A stretch of DNA of 64,000 nucleotides from the NCBI GenBank assembly GCA_943736015.1, contig OX031063.1, positions 37,278,672 through 37,342,671 of the forward strand, written 5' to 3'. The notes under the pieces were generated by a model, which was not told the origin of the DNA, ran no database searches, and was given only the letters and a program-made list of their open reading frames with translations. Every line of letters begins with the position of its first letter. Position 1 is the first letter of the stretch. Of the stretch, positions 31,789-43,764 are shown piece by piece. A program made the translations under genes and the position numbers. The DNA comes from Tridacna crocea (Eukaryota; Mollusca; Bivalvia; Cardiida; Cardiidae).

Positions 31789-31992
31789 TTAACCCTTGCC
31801 CGAACAAGTCCCTGTTTTTACGTGTCTGCAGTACAAGTCCTTTGAAAACACTGAGGGAAAAGGAGAAATTGCTCGTAACGAGCAATTTCTCCTTTTCCCA
31901 CAGTGTTTTCTGCCCTTTCGGATAAATTTCTGCCATTATTATGAAAGTTAAAATTGTACTCTGCAAACTCTTTCAGTTTGGGAAAGGGTTAA
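31789..31992 (-). repeat. A/B hybrid MITE
   Basis: The outer arms are A-type (gggaaaaggag / ctccttttccc) and the inner loop is B-type (aattgctcgtaacgagcaat). cactg appears in both arms where cattg is usual. Confidence 0.65.
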
Positions 31993-32092
31993 AGTAATTC
32001 TCCAAAACCCCTTTACTCCTTAGAGGAGACTATTTAGACATTTTACGATCGCAACAAACTTTGTTTTATTACTAAATTCTGTAACTTAACCG

Positions 32093-32376
32093 TTAACCTG
32101 CTAAATAACAAAAAATGAAACTTTCATGTACATATTAACAACCCAGAATCGAGAGAGATTAGTTGTAAGAACTTGTTTCTCAATCGATGTAAAATAAATA
32201 TGTTTAAACTAACTAAACAACCCAAATATTGATATCTCTAAGTTATGTTATGGGGAATGATATCTCCTTATCGGACAGTGCAGATCCAAGATCAGGCTGC
32301 ACCTTCTGTTCAGTCTGATCTTGATCTATACCGTTTGCTAAAGGTCATAGAGTTGCGCTTAGCAGTGAAAGGGTTA
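32093..32376 (+). repeat. MITE-C interrupted by a SINE fragment
   Basis: Left ttaacctgctaaataac, right cttagcagtgaaagggttaa, hairpin at about 32275-32335. The SINE lies at 32145-32215. Confidence 0.7.
32145..32215 (+). mobile_element. 5'-truncated SINE with target duplication
   Basis: Only the tail (agaatcgagagagatt to aaactaacta) is present. It is flanked by the 8-base direct repeat aacaaccc at 32137-32144 and 32216-32223, inside a MITE-C. Confidence 0.75.
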
Positions 32377-33973
32377 ATTGTTGAAAAAAAAATCAATTGG
32401 AAAGAAAGAGAAGGGCAGGTTACGAATTTTGCGGAGTCTTGTGGGAGAGACTGTAATGATCAGTAAAAAAAATACTTATGTTGGATCGTGTTTAAACATG
32501 AACAATGATGTCATTCATATCTGTTCTCGTAAAAGAAAGATGGAGTAACCATTGGTTACTGTAAACCGACATCCGGTGATCTATAGTTATGACAAAGACG
32601 CGCTTGTTTACTGAACATAACTTACTTGTAAGTCTCCATACACTTGCACAGAGAAATACGCACCTTAAGTACTTTTTAATTAGTAGTATTTATGAGTGTT
32701 CTTTTTTTTATAACACTTTGTTTCACGGCAAAAAAGAGAAAGGACCCGTTTACCTTTTTTTTTCAGTGAAACGCAAAGCATAATAACATGTGTGGATGTA
32801 CATGTAGCTTGTCTATGGTACCTCTGTCACAGTTATGAATGTCATAAGTTCAGAGAAAAACATGTCTTGTTTCAGGGGAAGAAATATCGTTAAGAACCAA
32901 AGATTGGCTAAGGAGCTGAATTTGGCCGCGTCGTTTACAAAATGGCGACGACATCCAAGCTTGAACGAGTCGGCTGTATTTGGTACAGAAATAATAGAAA
33001 TTGTTAAGCATGTTTAACCGTTCCTAATGAAAGTTTGATATATAGGCTAGGCCTAATACAAAAAAAAAAACAATCGTTTCACATGGGATTTTGGTATTTC
33101 CAAAGGTCGCCTGCTATCAGTGATTCTAACCTGGGGATCTGCGACCTTTACTCTTCCTCTTCACCGTATCACTGTCAAGTATATAATATGTTTTCGTATG
33201 TGCCTTGTACCTGGCTGCCTTTTTCTCTTGTCTTTAGTATATGCATATCAAATCGTGTTTTTATCAACATCTGAATAGAGTTTTATTAGGGCATTTGGCC
33301 TGAAACATGCTTAAATCCTCACAAACCATATACGTGTTGGAACAGAAAGGTTTTGATACGCATTTTTATAGCAATGTTTTCATTTCCATTGTCCATTTCT
33401 TATACAATAATTATTTTTTTGTAAATACACATACAAGAGTAATGAATAAAAGATACATTTTAAAGCATTCGCTGACTACTTTGACCTCTATTGCCATATT
33501 CTGGATATTTTGAGCTGTGAAACGGACCCGTAATTTCAAATAACCCAACCCTTAGGCATCTTTGCAAGCCAAGGCCGACGATTCACTACACTCTACCCTT
33601 GGCGGATCGAGCTTGATTTTTACGTTCACCCGATACGCTTTTTCATTGGATGCAGCCAGCTCTAGCTGCAACGAATGAAATCGCTCGTAGCATTTCATCT
33701 TTGATAAAAATAGAACAAGGTCTCTCTCTACCTTTCGAATAGAAGGTAAAACATGGAAACCCACGGGGATGTCTGCTTATCGCTTCGTGTGTATTCGTAA
33801 GCGGTTTGTAAAACGATATTTCATTTGCGCTGAGAAATATGATATAAAGCGGGGTTATAACCAGCATCCAATAGAGGGCGCATCGCAGGAATCTCGAAAT
33901 CGGGCTCAATCAGGCAAGGTAAGATCCACATAGTGATGACAAGTTCCCGTGACAGAAAGGTTTTCACTTAGAT

Positions 33974-34188
33974 TTAACTCTTTACCACACAATGCCGAAT
34001 TTTAACGACTCTGAGAGAGAAGGCTTTGGAAAACATTGTGGAAAAAGGAGAAAATGCTGGTAACCAGCATTTTCTCCTTTTCCCACATTGTTTTCGACAC
34101 TATCAAGGCAGAAATCGCAGTTTATTTGTTGTCTGCATGTGCTTTCAACCAGAAGAAGTAAAAAAATTTACCATGTGGTAAAGGGTTA
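33974..34188 (-). repeat. MITE-A copy
   Basis: Bounded by ttaactctttaccacac and catgtggtaaagggttaa, with an inner palindrome nearly intact. Confidence 0.75.
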
Positions 34189-34825
34189 AGCCAAACTGCC
34201 TTTTGGAAACTATTGATGGGACGAGGGCACAAAGACGGACAGCGTGGGTCCAGTAAGCCCTGAGCTTCGATGTAGGGGTGTTATAAAATTAAACATGCTG
34301 TCTAGCCTTTGATCTAGATTTACCAATACTCGGGCTAAAAAACAACGTTTAGGCCGTTAGATGGCATTCTACAAATAAACATCCAATTTGGGCATTCTGG
34401 GGACAGAGCTGGACCACTTTTCAAATACAAACGTTACTCTGAATTTCATGATGAAATAAACGTTTATTTACTCAATAAAAACGCTACCTGGTGGCATTCA
34501 TTCAGCTATGGTCGGCTAGCATGTAACTATGCACCAACCATTAACTAAAATAGTCCCAACATGCTTAGGTAATATAGGCTAATCGCTAATCGCTACTTTT
34601 CCCAGGTATACGCGGTATGGGTGATGCGTGATAGCAGACAGGTCGAATCTTCGAATAATATGACATACGCAGACTACGCATTGAGGCTCTAATGATCAGC
34701 AAGAGAACAGACTCTTGCATCCATGTAAACATTTCGTTAAAAATACTTGATTCACTGTGAAATACTCGAGCACTTTGGGCCGTTTGATTCTGTTTCGATA
34801 TGGCTTGCAACACGCGAAAAGAGGC

Positions 34826-34891
34826 TGAAGCGAGACGACACTGTACGCAAATGTCTGAATGCCCCGTTTCGCGTGTTTCCGCGGCCATATC
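34826..34891 (+). repeat. Family E right-end fragment
   Basis: cgagacgacactgtacgc, then aatgtctgaatgccccg and ggccatat. Confidence 0.5.
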
Positions 34892-35718
34892 GTTAACCCT
34901 CTATAGGTCAGACAAAGAAAACCCTACAGGTATTCAAGTGATGGAGTTTACGTTAAGATTGTATCAGAATCAAAACTGCTGATTTAGTCTCAAAGCGAAT
35001 TGATGAATTGATCACCTAGCAACCTAAGAATTTCCATTGTCATTGTAGCGTCGCTATTTTTCTCTTTTAAACACAGAACGAACGAAACAGACTCTCTCAA
35101 TTTGTAAAAAGTAACGAGCTAAGGTAATGTTTTCTAGAATGTCTTACGAAATATGGGACAGAGTAGATAAAAGATTGAACGTTCTGATCTTGATCTAATC
35201 TGTCCGCAAAAGTAACTTAAGTTGTGCAAGTAGCTATACAATTATGGCAGGGGGGGGTGGTGGCGCGGAAGAGGGGGTTTTTCAAAGGGAGACAACCCAG
35301 TTCTTACTCTATCGCGTTCAAATATATGGGTTGTTTATCTTTATCTTTTCACATAGCCGTTGATTCCCTCACCTGTATCGAAAATTTTACTAAGGTCAAA
35401 GTTTCGACTTTTCGAGCTATCTAATTATAACAAAAAGTTAAACGAATAGCTCATGAGTATTTTCCACTTTCTTCGAAAGAATTTACATAGAATAGTGATA
35501 ATAATGAGTGACTTTGTAACAATCGTATAGTTTCGAAAAATATAACTATGACTAGAGTCGAATCCGTACTGATGAATTTAGTCTGTTTCTACATATTCAC
35601 ATCGAACATTAGTGCCACGTTGTTTTATCAGAATAGATAAAATGAGAAATCTAAAACGTGTTTGTGAATTTGATTTTTATGACGTTTGAAAAAAAAAAAT
35701 GAGTTAAATTTTGTTATT

Positions 35719-35930
35719 TTAACCCTTAGGCTACTATACGTGCCTCATTGACCTTTTGGGACGTTGTAGGTCAAGATCAGATTGCACAGAACGTGCAGAC
35801 TGATCTTGAACTACACGGTCGTCCGATAACAAAATATTTTGTACAACAAAATAACTTCAAAGAGACTTAAATCTATGTTGTTTTTATCGACTTGAAAGTT
35901 TAATTATAGTTTTTCAGCAGGATAAGTGTT
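35719..35930 (-). repeat. MITE-C copy, reversed
   Basis: Starts ttaacccttaggctac and ends ttcagcaggataagtgtt, with a hairpin with few mismatches. Confidence 0.65.
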
Positions 35931-36867
35931 GGTGCCTCTAACAAGGTAACAGAAATAATATTTTTGTCTTCAGCAAATAAGGACATTGTTTTGTTTTTTT
36001 CACTGAAAGGGTAAAAGGAAAATCGGTATTTGATCACAATACATTTTTTCCCCCAGATAACAGAAATATCTCTGGAAAAAAAAAAAACAGCTATTGGATT
36101 ATGAAAATTGAAGCCCTATATAGGTTATAGGGAAAGAAATAACTAAAATTAACTTTAGACAGCGATTGTCTGGTTTTCCTCATTGTTTTGCTTATTGTCG
36201 AAAAGGGGAAAAAAACAATCCGGTTTATTTTTCAAGATTAGATATTCATCCAAATTATCTTTGAAAAAGGATCATTTGTTGCTAAAATGATGAGTCTTAA
36301 AAACACATGTCGACAGATATAGTTATGGGTTATAGGGTAACGTTTACAAAGATATTTAATTACCAGTAACTACGAGAAAAGCTTTAAGTATCTCCTTACA
36401 TATTCATCTGCTACAGTATAAACAAACAGTATCAATTGTAGAGACACTATAGTATACTGAGAACTTCTAAATTTCCGTTGACAGACAGTTTATAAATCTA
36501 TTTTCTAACTTGTTTAATGATTTCCGTATAGGCATTTTTCAGCGACAAGTTGCTGATCAGAATGCCTAATAGATACCTTGTTAATCGACTTACATAGGCG
36601 CCGCCATGTTTAAATTTCATGTGACTGGCAGTATTTCAAAATGGGAAGTCCTTTGATACAGACGGTGTTAGATGTAGGCACGGAATCGGCCGAGTTTTGA
36701 CGAGTATAGTGTATTGATGTCCTAATTGTGCCCGCAAAAAGGACACACCGAATAAACATGAACACATTTTTAACCAATCACAAATCACTATTTATTCTTT
36801 CTAGCACAGCAATACAAAGAAACAGGCTGAAAGCCAGCGTACTCAGCAAAACAAAAACCGCCTCTTC

Positions 36868-37087
36868 GACCCTTTACCACACGAATTTTAACGAGCCTGG
36901 GGTAGATGCCTTTTAAAAAACATTGTTGATAAAGGAGAAAATACTGGTAACTAGCATTTTCTCCTTTTCCCACGAAGTTTTCACGCTGTCAAGAATAAAA
37001 GTCAATCTTTGAGTCATATGAATGTTGTTTTCTGCAAGTGCTTTTAATTTGGACAGGCCAAAAATTCCATCGTTTGGTAAAGGGTTA
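36868..37087 (-). repeat. MITE-A copy, partly decayed
   Basis: Starts gaccctttaccacac and ends gtttggtaaagggttaa. Hairpin with mismatches near the base (gttgataaagg). Confidence 0.65.
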
Positions 37088-37902
37088 AGAAAAGAGCAAC
37101 AAAAGATCGAAGAAAACATTTATCACCCTGTTTATACACTGTACCCAAATGCCAGTAGTATGATAATAACTATGAGTACCAACAGCCAAACTTAGATATC
37201 AGTCCGACAGTGGGTTTGTTGTTGGAGCAGTGTAAAGTGATATGCTGAAACGAGCAATTATTGTACAAACTAATATTTCAGTGCGTTTGACCGTCGAGGT
37301 TATGCATTAATCACTTATATACAGAGAGCATTTGGTTATTTATCATCTGCGGGGCATCGCGTATAATTTACATGGATATCTCGTTATCTACGGTACTACT
37401 ATTTGTTCGGACACGCCCTTATTATATGTATGTGGACGATTTTCGTGCATGATACATTTCTTTCTTATAAGATTTCTGTAGAAAAGTCAAGCTATTATGT
37501 TGTCTTCTTTGTATGTCTGAAATTAAAATGCATTTGTCCCATTAACCTTTAAATTACATGTCTTGATGGTTTAGAGAATATTTATGACATCAAAATAAGC
37601 GGAGGATGGTTTGCAGTCATGGAGGTCCAACTTTTTTATCACTAACTTTTTAATCGAAAAAAAGAGAGAGAAAAAATATTTAGGTGTAGAATAAAGTGAA
37701 AGGTAGATCAATGTTTGGTCCGAAATGGTTCCAAACCCAACCACAATTGATTTGAAGATTGGGGTAAGGGGAATGATTGCCAAAATTATGTTTGCTCAAC
37801 TCCCGCTTTCTCTTCCCTACAACATGTCGCTCATACATCTATGTATCTGTTGGGAATAAAAAAAAAATATTGCCTTTAAAGAAAAATATTTTGGCACGAC
37901 AA

Positions 37903-38263
37903 GGTATTACCACCCTGACGCTTCTAGTGCAACATGGGATGAAATTCTTATTAGTTGATAAAGTAAGGATTTATACAGATATAATATTTTTGCACATTTC
38001 TAACCGACCAGAAGTTCCTTTGATGTCCATCTTTAAATTATCTGTTGATATTTTTGTTCGTTTTCAGAAAAGGGAGGTAATTATTATCTCCCTTTGTAAT
38101 GAGAATAGAGTGGTCCTAGATTTATAAATGATAATTCTAAGACGGAAAAAATGGAAAAAATGGCACGGTCAAAGTAGTACAATATCTCATTTTCAATCAT
38201 AGCAACTTTTCTTGGGATAATATTATATTGATAATAGCTGCTTTCCTTTAGAGTGGTACTACC
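37903..38263. repeat. Family I element, older copy
   Basis: Inverted ends ggtattaccac / gtggtactacc. The body is similar to the copy at 49663, for instance tttttgcacatttctaac and gatttataaatgataattc. TTAA is on the right; the left flank is acaa. Confidence 0.65.
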
Positions 38264-38464
38264 TTAAAAGGAACTCTTGCTGACATTCCGACTGTAATTG
38301 CGCATCTACGTATTCGTCTTCATGGCATTTCCATACACGATAGCGAAGTACTCTTTTGTCCTATCTATATGTACATTACCTCATCGCCTTCAAAAATAAA
38401 ACTGAAGCCGCAAACTTAAAAAGGAAAATATCTTTGTGTATAAGACAAAACAATTGGGAAGTAG

Positions 38465-38812
38465 CGTTAATACATCTTCGTGATAAATTGCACAAAGCAA
38501 GTTATTGCATAATATGGATCCGTTTGGTCTAAAAATGACTGTATAAATAAACGGTCCTTTGACATGCAGAAAATGTTGCTATAGTAAATGTCCTGGTGTC
38601 GTCTCGGATCAGTCTGCACAGTCCGCACAGGCTAATCCGACGCGGCACTTTCCGTTTTTATGTAATTTTCTAATTTCGCAAGTCTACTGTGACACAAAAT
38701 CTAATGTTTTCGTAAAGTGTCGTCTCGGATTAGCCTGCGCGGACTGCGCAGGCTGATCCGAGACGACACTTTACGCAAATATCCAAATGCCCCTTTTCGC
38801 ATGTTGCAGGAT
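38465..38812. repeat. F/E chimera
   Basis: The left third resembles reversed family F (cggtcctttgacatgcag). From about 38595 it is family E, whose left terminus is missing. The right end is gccccttttcgcatgttgc. Confidence 0.5.
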
Positions 38813-39145
38813 TCTCAAGCTGGCCTGGTCGGGTCTTTTTCAGATGCTTTTAACCTCTTTTTCATTTGGTATGGCTGGTCTTGGGAGCGATATTTGGAAT
38901 GGTTGGTGAATGAAGACCACGATCTTTATCATAGCTATCATCAAGGGTGTATATAATTGATCCTCTAGAATAGTGAAAAGATACTGTTTTGAGAAAAATT
39001 CGAGAAACTTTTTTTATTATAACAAGATCCTTTTCAGTGACTGTTTTGGTCGTCAACATAACAGGGTCCAGTTCTGATATAATTACCAGAGATCATACAA
39101 CTTGAATCGCTGTTTCTCAATACAATCTTGCATTATACGGTCGCA

Positions 39146-39371
39146 AGTATTACCAAACGACAATATTTTCGGCTTGTCCAAATCGAAAGCATTTGCAGAC
39201 GACAAAATAAAAGTGACAGAAAATTTGAAATTTGTTTTGTGAAGGATATAAAACATTGTGGGAAAAGGAGAAAATGCTGGTGACCAGCATATTCTCCTTT
39301 TCCCACAATGTTTTCTAAAGGCTTCTTTCTCACGGGGCGTCAACAGTAGGGATTGTGTGGTAATGCGTTAA
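39146..39371 (+). repeat. MITE-A copy
   Basis: Starts gtattaccaaacgac and ends gtgtggtaatgcgttaa. The palindrome has one mismatch (agcatatt). Confidence 0.7.
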
Positions 39372-39735
39372 AGACAATATTCTAGAAAAAACGATTCTCT
39401 TGGTATACTTCTAGTGTGATTTCTATGATATTATATTTTGTCTTTTAATATACTTGGAAATTATTATCTCTGTCTCTCTGCGTATGCAAGAAAACATCAA
39501 CATTTTCATTAAATAGAAGCGGGACCGTTTGATCTCTATACAAAATATTAATAGACCAGCAGTCCTTTGTGATGATATCAAACACTCGGTAAACTTTTCA
39601 CCGAAACATTCACGAACCACTATAAACTTTATAGCGGCATGTTTTGCAGGATTTTAAAGATGTTGTGCATCGTAAACCGTCTCGTCGAAGATATTTTGTA
39701 TAGAAGTCCTCGTCATAAATCGGGCGTAATTGCCG

Positions 39736-39963
39736 TAAACCTATCCCGAAATTTCCCGTGTTGTCACGTCTCCAAGGAATAAGGCTTTCGAAAACACTGT
39801 GAGAAAAGGAGAAAATGCTGGTAACCAGCATTTTCTCCTTATCTCACAATGTTTTACCCCCTCCAGAAAACAAATCCCATCATTCGAGCCATTTTAATTT
39901 TCCTAGGTCCATATGCTTTAAAAATAGAAAAATCTAAGAATTTGTTCTCTAGTAAAGAGTTAA
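39736..39963 (-). repeat. MITE-A copy with paired arm change
   Basis: The arms read gtgagaaaaggag and ctccttatctcac. gag replaces ggg in both arms. Ends in agtaaagagttaa. Confidence 0.6.
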
Positions 39964-40417
39964 ATTGAAATATTTTACACTTAGAACGATAAAATTGATG
40001 ATCACAGGCCCGTGTCGGGGTGTAAATTATACTATAAATGTTTTTCATGGTTTTGATGACCGCAGATTTTTTTTTTTCCGGAGTCTATCAAAAAACTCAA
40101 ATTGAAATTTAGAAATGGTTTTATGAACTTAATGGTACAGCGACAGTTGATAGGATTTACCCTTACCATATTTGCAACTCTTTGCTCGACTAAACCAAAA
40201 TTTTAGGCTGGGACCATATTGATTGCTTTTACGGAAAAGTATCAAATTCTGCTAAGGTGGTATGATTATCGTTGTAATGGTAATTAATTCTGATGGAAAT
40301 TGAATATTTAGCGGTAAAAAGTTTCTTTTCTGCCATTTTCGACGATGTTTGTGAATGCCGGCTTTCTGCTAGTCGTAAACGGTCGGGATAGGTTGGTCAA
40401 AGGCTAACTATGTAGCC

Positions 40418-40632
40418 CGCACTCCCTACTTTACACGATCTTGAGATAGAAAGCTTTTGAAAAACATTGTGGGAAAAAGGAGGAAATTCTGGTTACTAGT
40501 ATTTTCTTCTTTCCCCACAATATTTTCTCCCCTAATCAAAACAGGTTCCAATTTTTAATTCCCGTTTTCTGTTGCAGTTGTCTGCAAATGCTTCTCTTTT
40601 TTTGACAAGTATAACATTTTTTTCCTGTTTGT
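40418..40632 (-). repeat. Decayed MITE-A copy
   Basis: Contains tccctactttacacgatc, the arm acattgtgggaaaaagg and gttgtctgcaaatgcttc. Termini are lost. Confidence 0.5.
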
Positions 40633-40903
40633 AAAGAATCAAGAGTTCTGTGGGATGCATACATCAAGACCAGACTGTATTTTCTGTACAGTTTGATCCG
40701 GATCTTTGCTGGCAGTTTTTTGTCCAGAGAACATTCTGATGTAACCCTCTTACAACTCCAACACTTAAGTCTTGTATTCTTAACTGAAAACTCCATTTCA
40801 TCTATTCACTAGTCTAAGGTAATTAGGATCTGTACAGGTGAGATGAAACGGCTATAAATTTCATATAAACAGACTTGCCTTGTCATGAGAAAAATGCATC
40901 CTC

Positions 40904-41118
40904 ACTATAACCTTTATCCTTTATAACCTTTGAAAATTCAAATGAAATTTTAAAGCGGACAGGACATACTCAAGTTTTTTTTTCTATTTCAAAAGCATTT
41001 TTCGGCGGAAAGACATCTCCGTATAGGACAGCGTTTATCTAAGATCAGACTGCACATTCTGTGCAGTCTGATCTTAGATGTACGCTGTCCGCAAAAAGTA
41101 TTAGTCTTAATCTTAATT
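40904..41118 (+). repeat. MITE-C copy with paired arm change
   Basis: Starts actataacctttatcc. The hairpin arms are tctaagatcagactgcac and gtgcagtctgatcttaga, with taagat in both. Confidence 0.65.
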
Positions 41119-41140
41119 CTCACCATCTTTGTACTTGATA

Positions 41141-41250
41141 TGTGGTTTCAGTGGTAGAGTGATCTTGTGTCGAAATCAGGAAATATTGGTTCAATCCCCT
41201 CTGGAGAAGACAGTCACGTGAGAGTGTTCGCACAGGCAAAGTAAAATTCA
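41141..41250 (+). mobile_element. Second tRNA-derived SINE type
   Basis: A-box-like ttcagtggtagagtga and perfect B-box ggttcaatccc with tRNA-like spacing, then gagaagacagtcacgtgag. No acceptor stem pairing, so not a functional tRNA. Confidence 0.5.
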
Positions 41251-41348
41251 AGTCATTCACCAAGAAACGCGTTTCAACTTTTCACCAGATGAAAATCTTA
41301 AACTTCTTTAAATTGAAAACTTCTGCAAACAACAGAATAGAACGTAAT

Positions 41349-41569
41349 GTGTGGTGACCATGTTTGTGGGGTAGAGCGTCGGCCTGGTAACAAAAAGGTC
41401 CACGATTTCGAGACCCGGGAGCAGGTGTCAACTTCTTTATTGGCCCAACCATTCGGCGCGAGCTCCCGGGAAGCAGAATCGAGGGAGATTAGTAGAAGTT
41501 GAAAGAACTTGTTTCTCAATCGATGTATAATATATATATGTTTAAAGAAAGAAAGAAAAAAAAAGAAAA
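41349..41569 (+). mobile_element. tRNA-derived SINE, near full length
   Basis: A-box-like gtggggtagagcg, B-box-like gatttcgagaccc, body, conserved tail cttgtttctcaatcgatg and an A-rich (GAAA)n end. Inserted in a MITE-A. Confidence 0.7.
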
Positions 41570-41713
41570 CATAATTTAAAGGGACCGAAGTTCCCTGACA
41601 GAATAGACAGAATATAGAAAATACCGTGAAAAAAGAAGAAAATGCTACTTACAAGAAATTCTCCTATTCCCACTCTGATTTTAAATTTGTTCTCCTTCAA
41701 GGCTGTCAGAAAT

Positions 41714-41911
41714 CATGGTCCGGTATTCACCGACTATACTTATATATAGGAATAATTTTTTGTCTTATTCTCCATGATTTTCTGAATTTGAAAGCTACAC
41801 AACAAAAGGGTTTAGCCTATCAGGTGTGGTGTTGCTTGCAAATTTAGGAAATTCTGGGGAATAAGACTGAGAAATGTTCTTAAAAATGGCGGTGAATACA
41901 GACCCAGGATT
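41714..41911. repeat. Family J foldback inserted in a MITE-A
   Basis: Inverted ends tggtccggtattcaccg and cggtgaatacagaccca. Interior tgtcttattctccatgattt and ggggaataagactgag. Confidence 0.6.
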
Positions 41912-41921
41912 ATGTAGTAAC

Positions 41922-42130
41922 AGGTAAACAATCCCAGTGACAAGGGCGTTTACAAAGATCTAAAGAAAGGGAGGAAATACAGGTGACCAGCATTTTCTCC
42001 ATTTTTTCCGTGATATATTTTTTTCTTACGTTTCAAAGATGGAGTCGACGAGCCGTATTTATTCTGACGTCTGCAAATTTATTATCTAAATTCGGATGAT
42101 CTTAATTTTTTCTTGACATGTGAATAGTTT
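41922..42130 (-). repeat. Decayed MITE-A copy
   Basis: Contains aaacaatcccagtgacaagg, the loop gtgaccagcattttctcc and tctgacgtctgcaaa. The hairpin is mismatched. Confidence 0.45.
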
Positions 42131-42259
42131 ATGTATGTCTCTGAAAACAGTTTGTCATCATTAGTCTGTAATCATTCCCAAACAGCCAATAATTAAACAG
42201 GCGTGATTGTAAGATATGTTTGAGTCAAGCCATGTCAAAAAGGGGGCTTATGATTCCTT

Positions 42260-42529
42260 ATATGGCTTGCAACACGCTAGAAGGGACATTCGGACATTTG
42301 CGTACAGTGTCGTCTCGGATCAGCCTGCGCTGTCCGCGCAGGCTGATCCGAGACGGCACTTTACGACTACGTTAGATTTTGTGCTACAGTAGACTTGTGC
42401 AATACAGAAAATGACATAAAAACGGTAAGTTTCGTCTTGGATTAGCCTGCGCGGAGTGCGCAGGTTGATCCGAGACGACACTTTACTCAGATGTCCGAAT
42501 ATCCCATTTCGCACGATGCGAACCATATC
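42260..42529. repeat. Family E double-hairpin element, full length
   Basis: Starts tatggcttgcaacacgc and ends gcgaaccatatc. Hairpin stems of about 30 bp are at 42305-42365 and 42430-42487. Confidence 0.7.
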
Positions 42530-42544
42530 AGGCAAGCCATAACA

Positions 42545-42730
42545 TAATTATGAATCCATGATAGCCACTAACCTAATTAACCAAGAGGTTCACTGGTCCG
42601 AGGACAAGCAGAAAATTGACCAAAAGCGAAGTCTCGACTCAGGTCAGCCTGCTTGGCTTGCACAGGCTGGCCTGTGTCGATACTTTTCGCAGATGCACTA
42701 AGTCCCCTTTTCAAAGAGCATGGCTCATTT
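42545..42730 (-). repeat. Family F element, reversed
   Basis: Adjacent to a family E copy. Hairpin ggtcagcctgcttggcttgc / caggctggcc; ends ccccttttcaaagagcatgg. Confidence 0.6.
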
Positions 42731-43037
42731 GTATTGGTTGTTTTATTTACTCTCGGCGCCCCAATAAGACTGTTAATTAGACGATAAAGATCGAATACTG
42801 GTATCTCTAAATTCATCGAAAATGTAAATAACACTTTGCTGTGAAGGCTATACTTAAACCAATCAGTAATTAGGACATAACTAATGATATATAGACGTAC
42901 AGACGGAAACCTTTAAAGTACACTCACTACTTTCACTGAGGACAAGTCGCTTATATGTTTAAGCCTACAGGACACAAATCTTTCTAAACTTCGGGAAAGG
43001 ATAATTTCAACCGTCGAAAGAGGCCGATTTTTTAAGC

Positions 43038-43307
43038 AGCCATGCTCCAGGAAAGGGGGGCTAAATCCATCTGCAAACAGTATTGACCAATGTTAGCCTG
43101 AGCAGTATGTGCGCGGGTTGACCTTGCCAACACTTTTTGTTACTGGTTAATTTTCTGCATGTCCGAAAGGACCAGTCTGTCTCATGCTCCAGTATGCTCT
43201 TAGACAAAATGAATATTATGGGCATATGCATGCAGATGACCTGCTTTGTGTCATGCATCAAGGAGATTCCGCATTGAACCCCCTTTTGCCCGAACATAGC
43301 TCATATG
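43038..43307 (+). repeat. Family F element
   Basis: Ends gcagccatgctccaggaaag and cccttttgcccgaacatagc. The central hairpin is degraded. Confidence 0.55.
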
Positions 43308-43337
43308 TAAAAAACATTGCGCTAAAAGAGTTTACCC

Positions 43338-43569
43338 TTAACCCTTTACTCCATAGATTCTCATTTTGACGTATTAACAACAGACAGCTTTTGAAAACAT
43401 TGTGGAAAAAGGAGAAATTGCTCGTTACAAGCAATTTCTCTTTTTTCCACAATGTTTTCCACTCAATCAGATATTTGTATCCTAATTTGTCCATATTTTT
43501 GACATCATATAGATTTATTTGCAGCTGAAATGGAAGAGCCTCAAATTGGCATATCAGGTAAAAGGTTAA
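43338..43569 (-). repeat. A/B hybrid MITE
   Basis: Bounded by ttaaccctttactcc and aggtaaaaggttaa. The hairpin has a B-type loop (gaaattgctcg). ggaaaaagg and its complement in both arms share the same added A. Confidence 0.65.
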
Positions 43570-43764
43570 CTTGGTATGTAAGTTAAGTAAAACTTTTAAG
43601 CCTCTTGTAAAAAAAAAAGCAAATGTTTTTATTTCAAAGCTATTTTTTGGAAAAAAGATAGCTCCTTTTTTGGACAGCATAGATCCAAGTTCCGTGCAGT
43701 CTGATCTTGGATCTACACTGTCCGTAAGAGGTCTTCGAGTCGCACTTAGCAGCCCAAGGGTTAA
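43566..43764 (+). repeat. MITE-C copy sharing TTAA with an A/B hybrid
   Basis: Begins in the TTAA ending the hybrid MITE. Part of the left hairpin arm is deleted (gatccaagttccgtgcag). Ends agcagcccaagggttaa. Confidence 0.6.

Larger units (their letters stand above)
41275..41930 (+). repeat. MITE-A copy interrupted by a SINE and a family J foldback
   Basis: MITE-A segments are at about 41275-41348 (cttttcaccagatgaaaatc), 41575-41713 (hairpin arms gaagaaaatgct and attctcctattccc) and 41912-41930. The gaps are filled by the two insertions. Confidence 0.5.

Noticed and set aside
37777-38127. 116-codon frame on the plus strand
   Set aside because: Mostly inside family I DNA; the other copy of family I does not keep the frame.
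41141-41210. Functional tRNA gene
   Set aside because: A- and B-box-like blocks are present, but acceptor and anticodon stems do not pair. Fits a SINE head.
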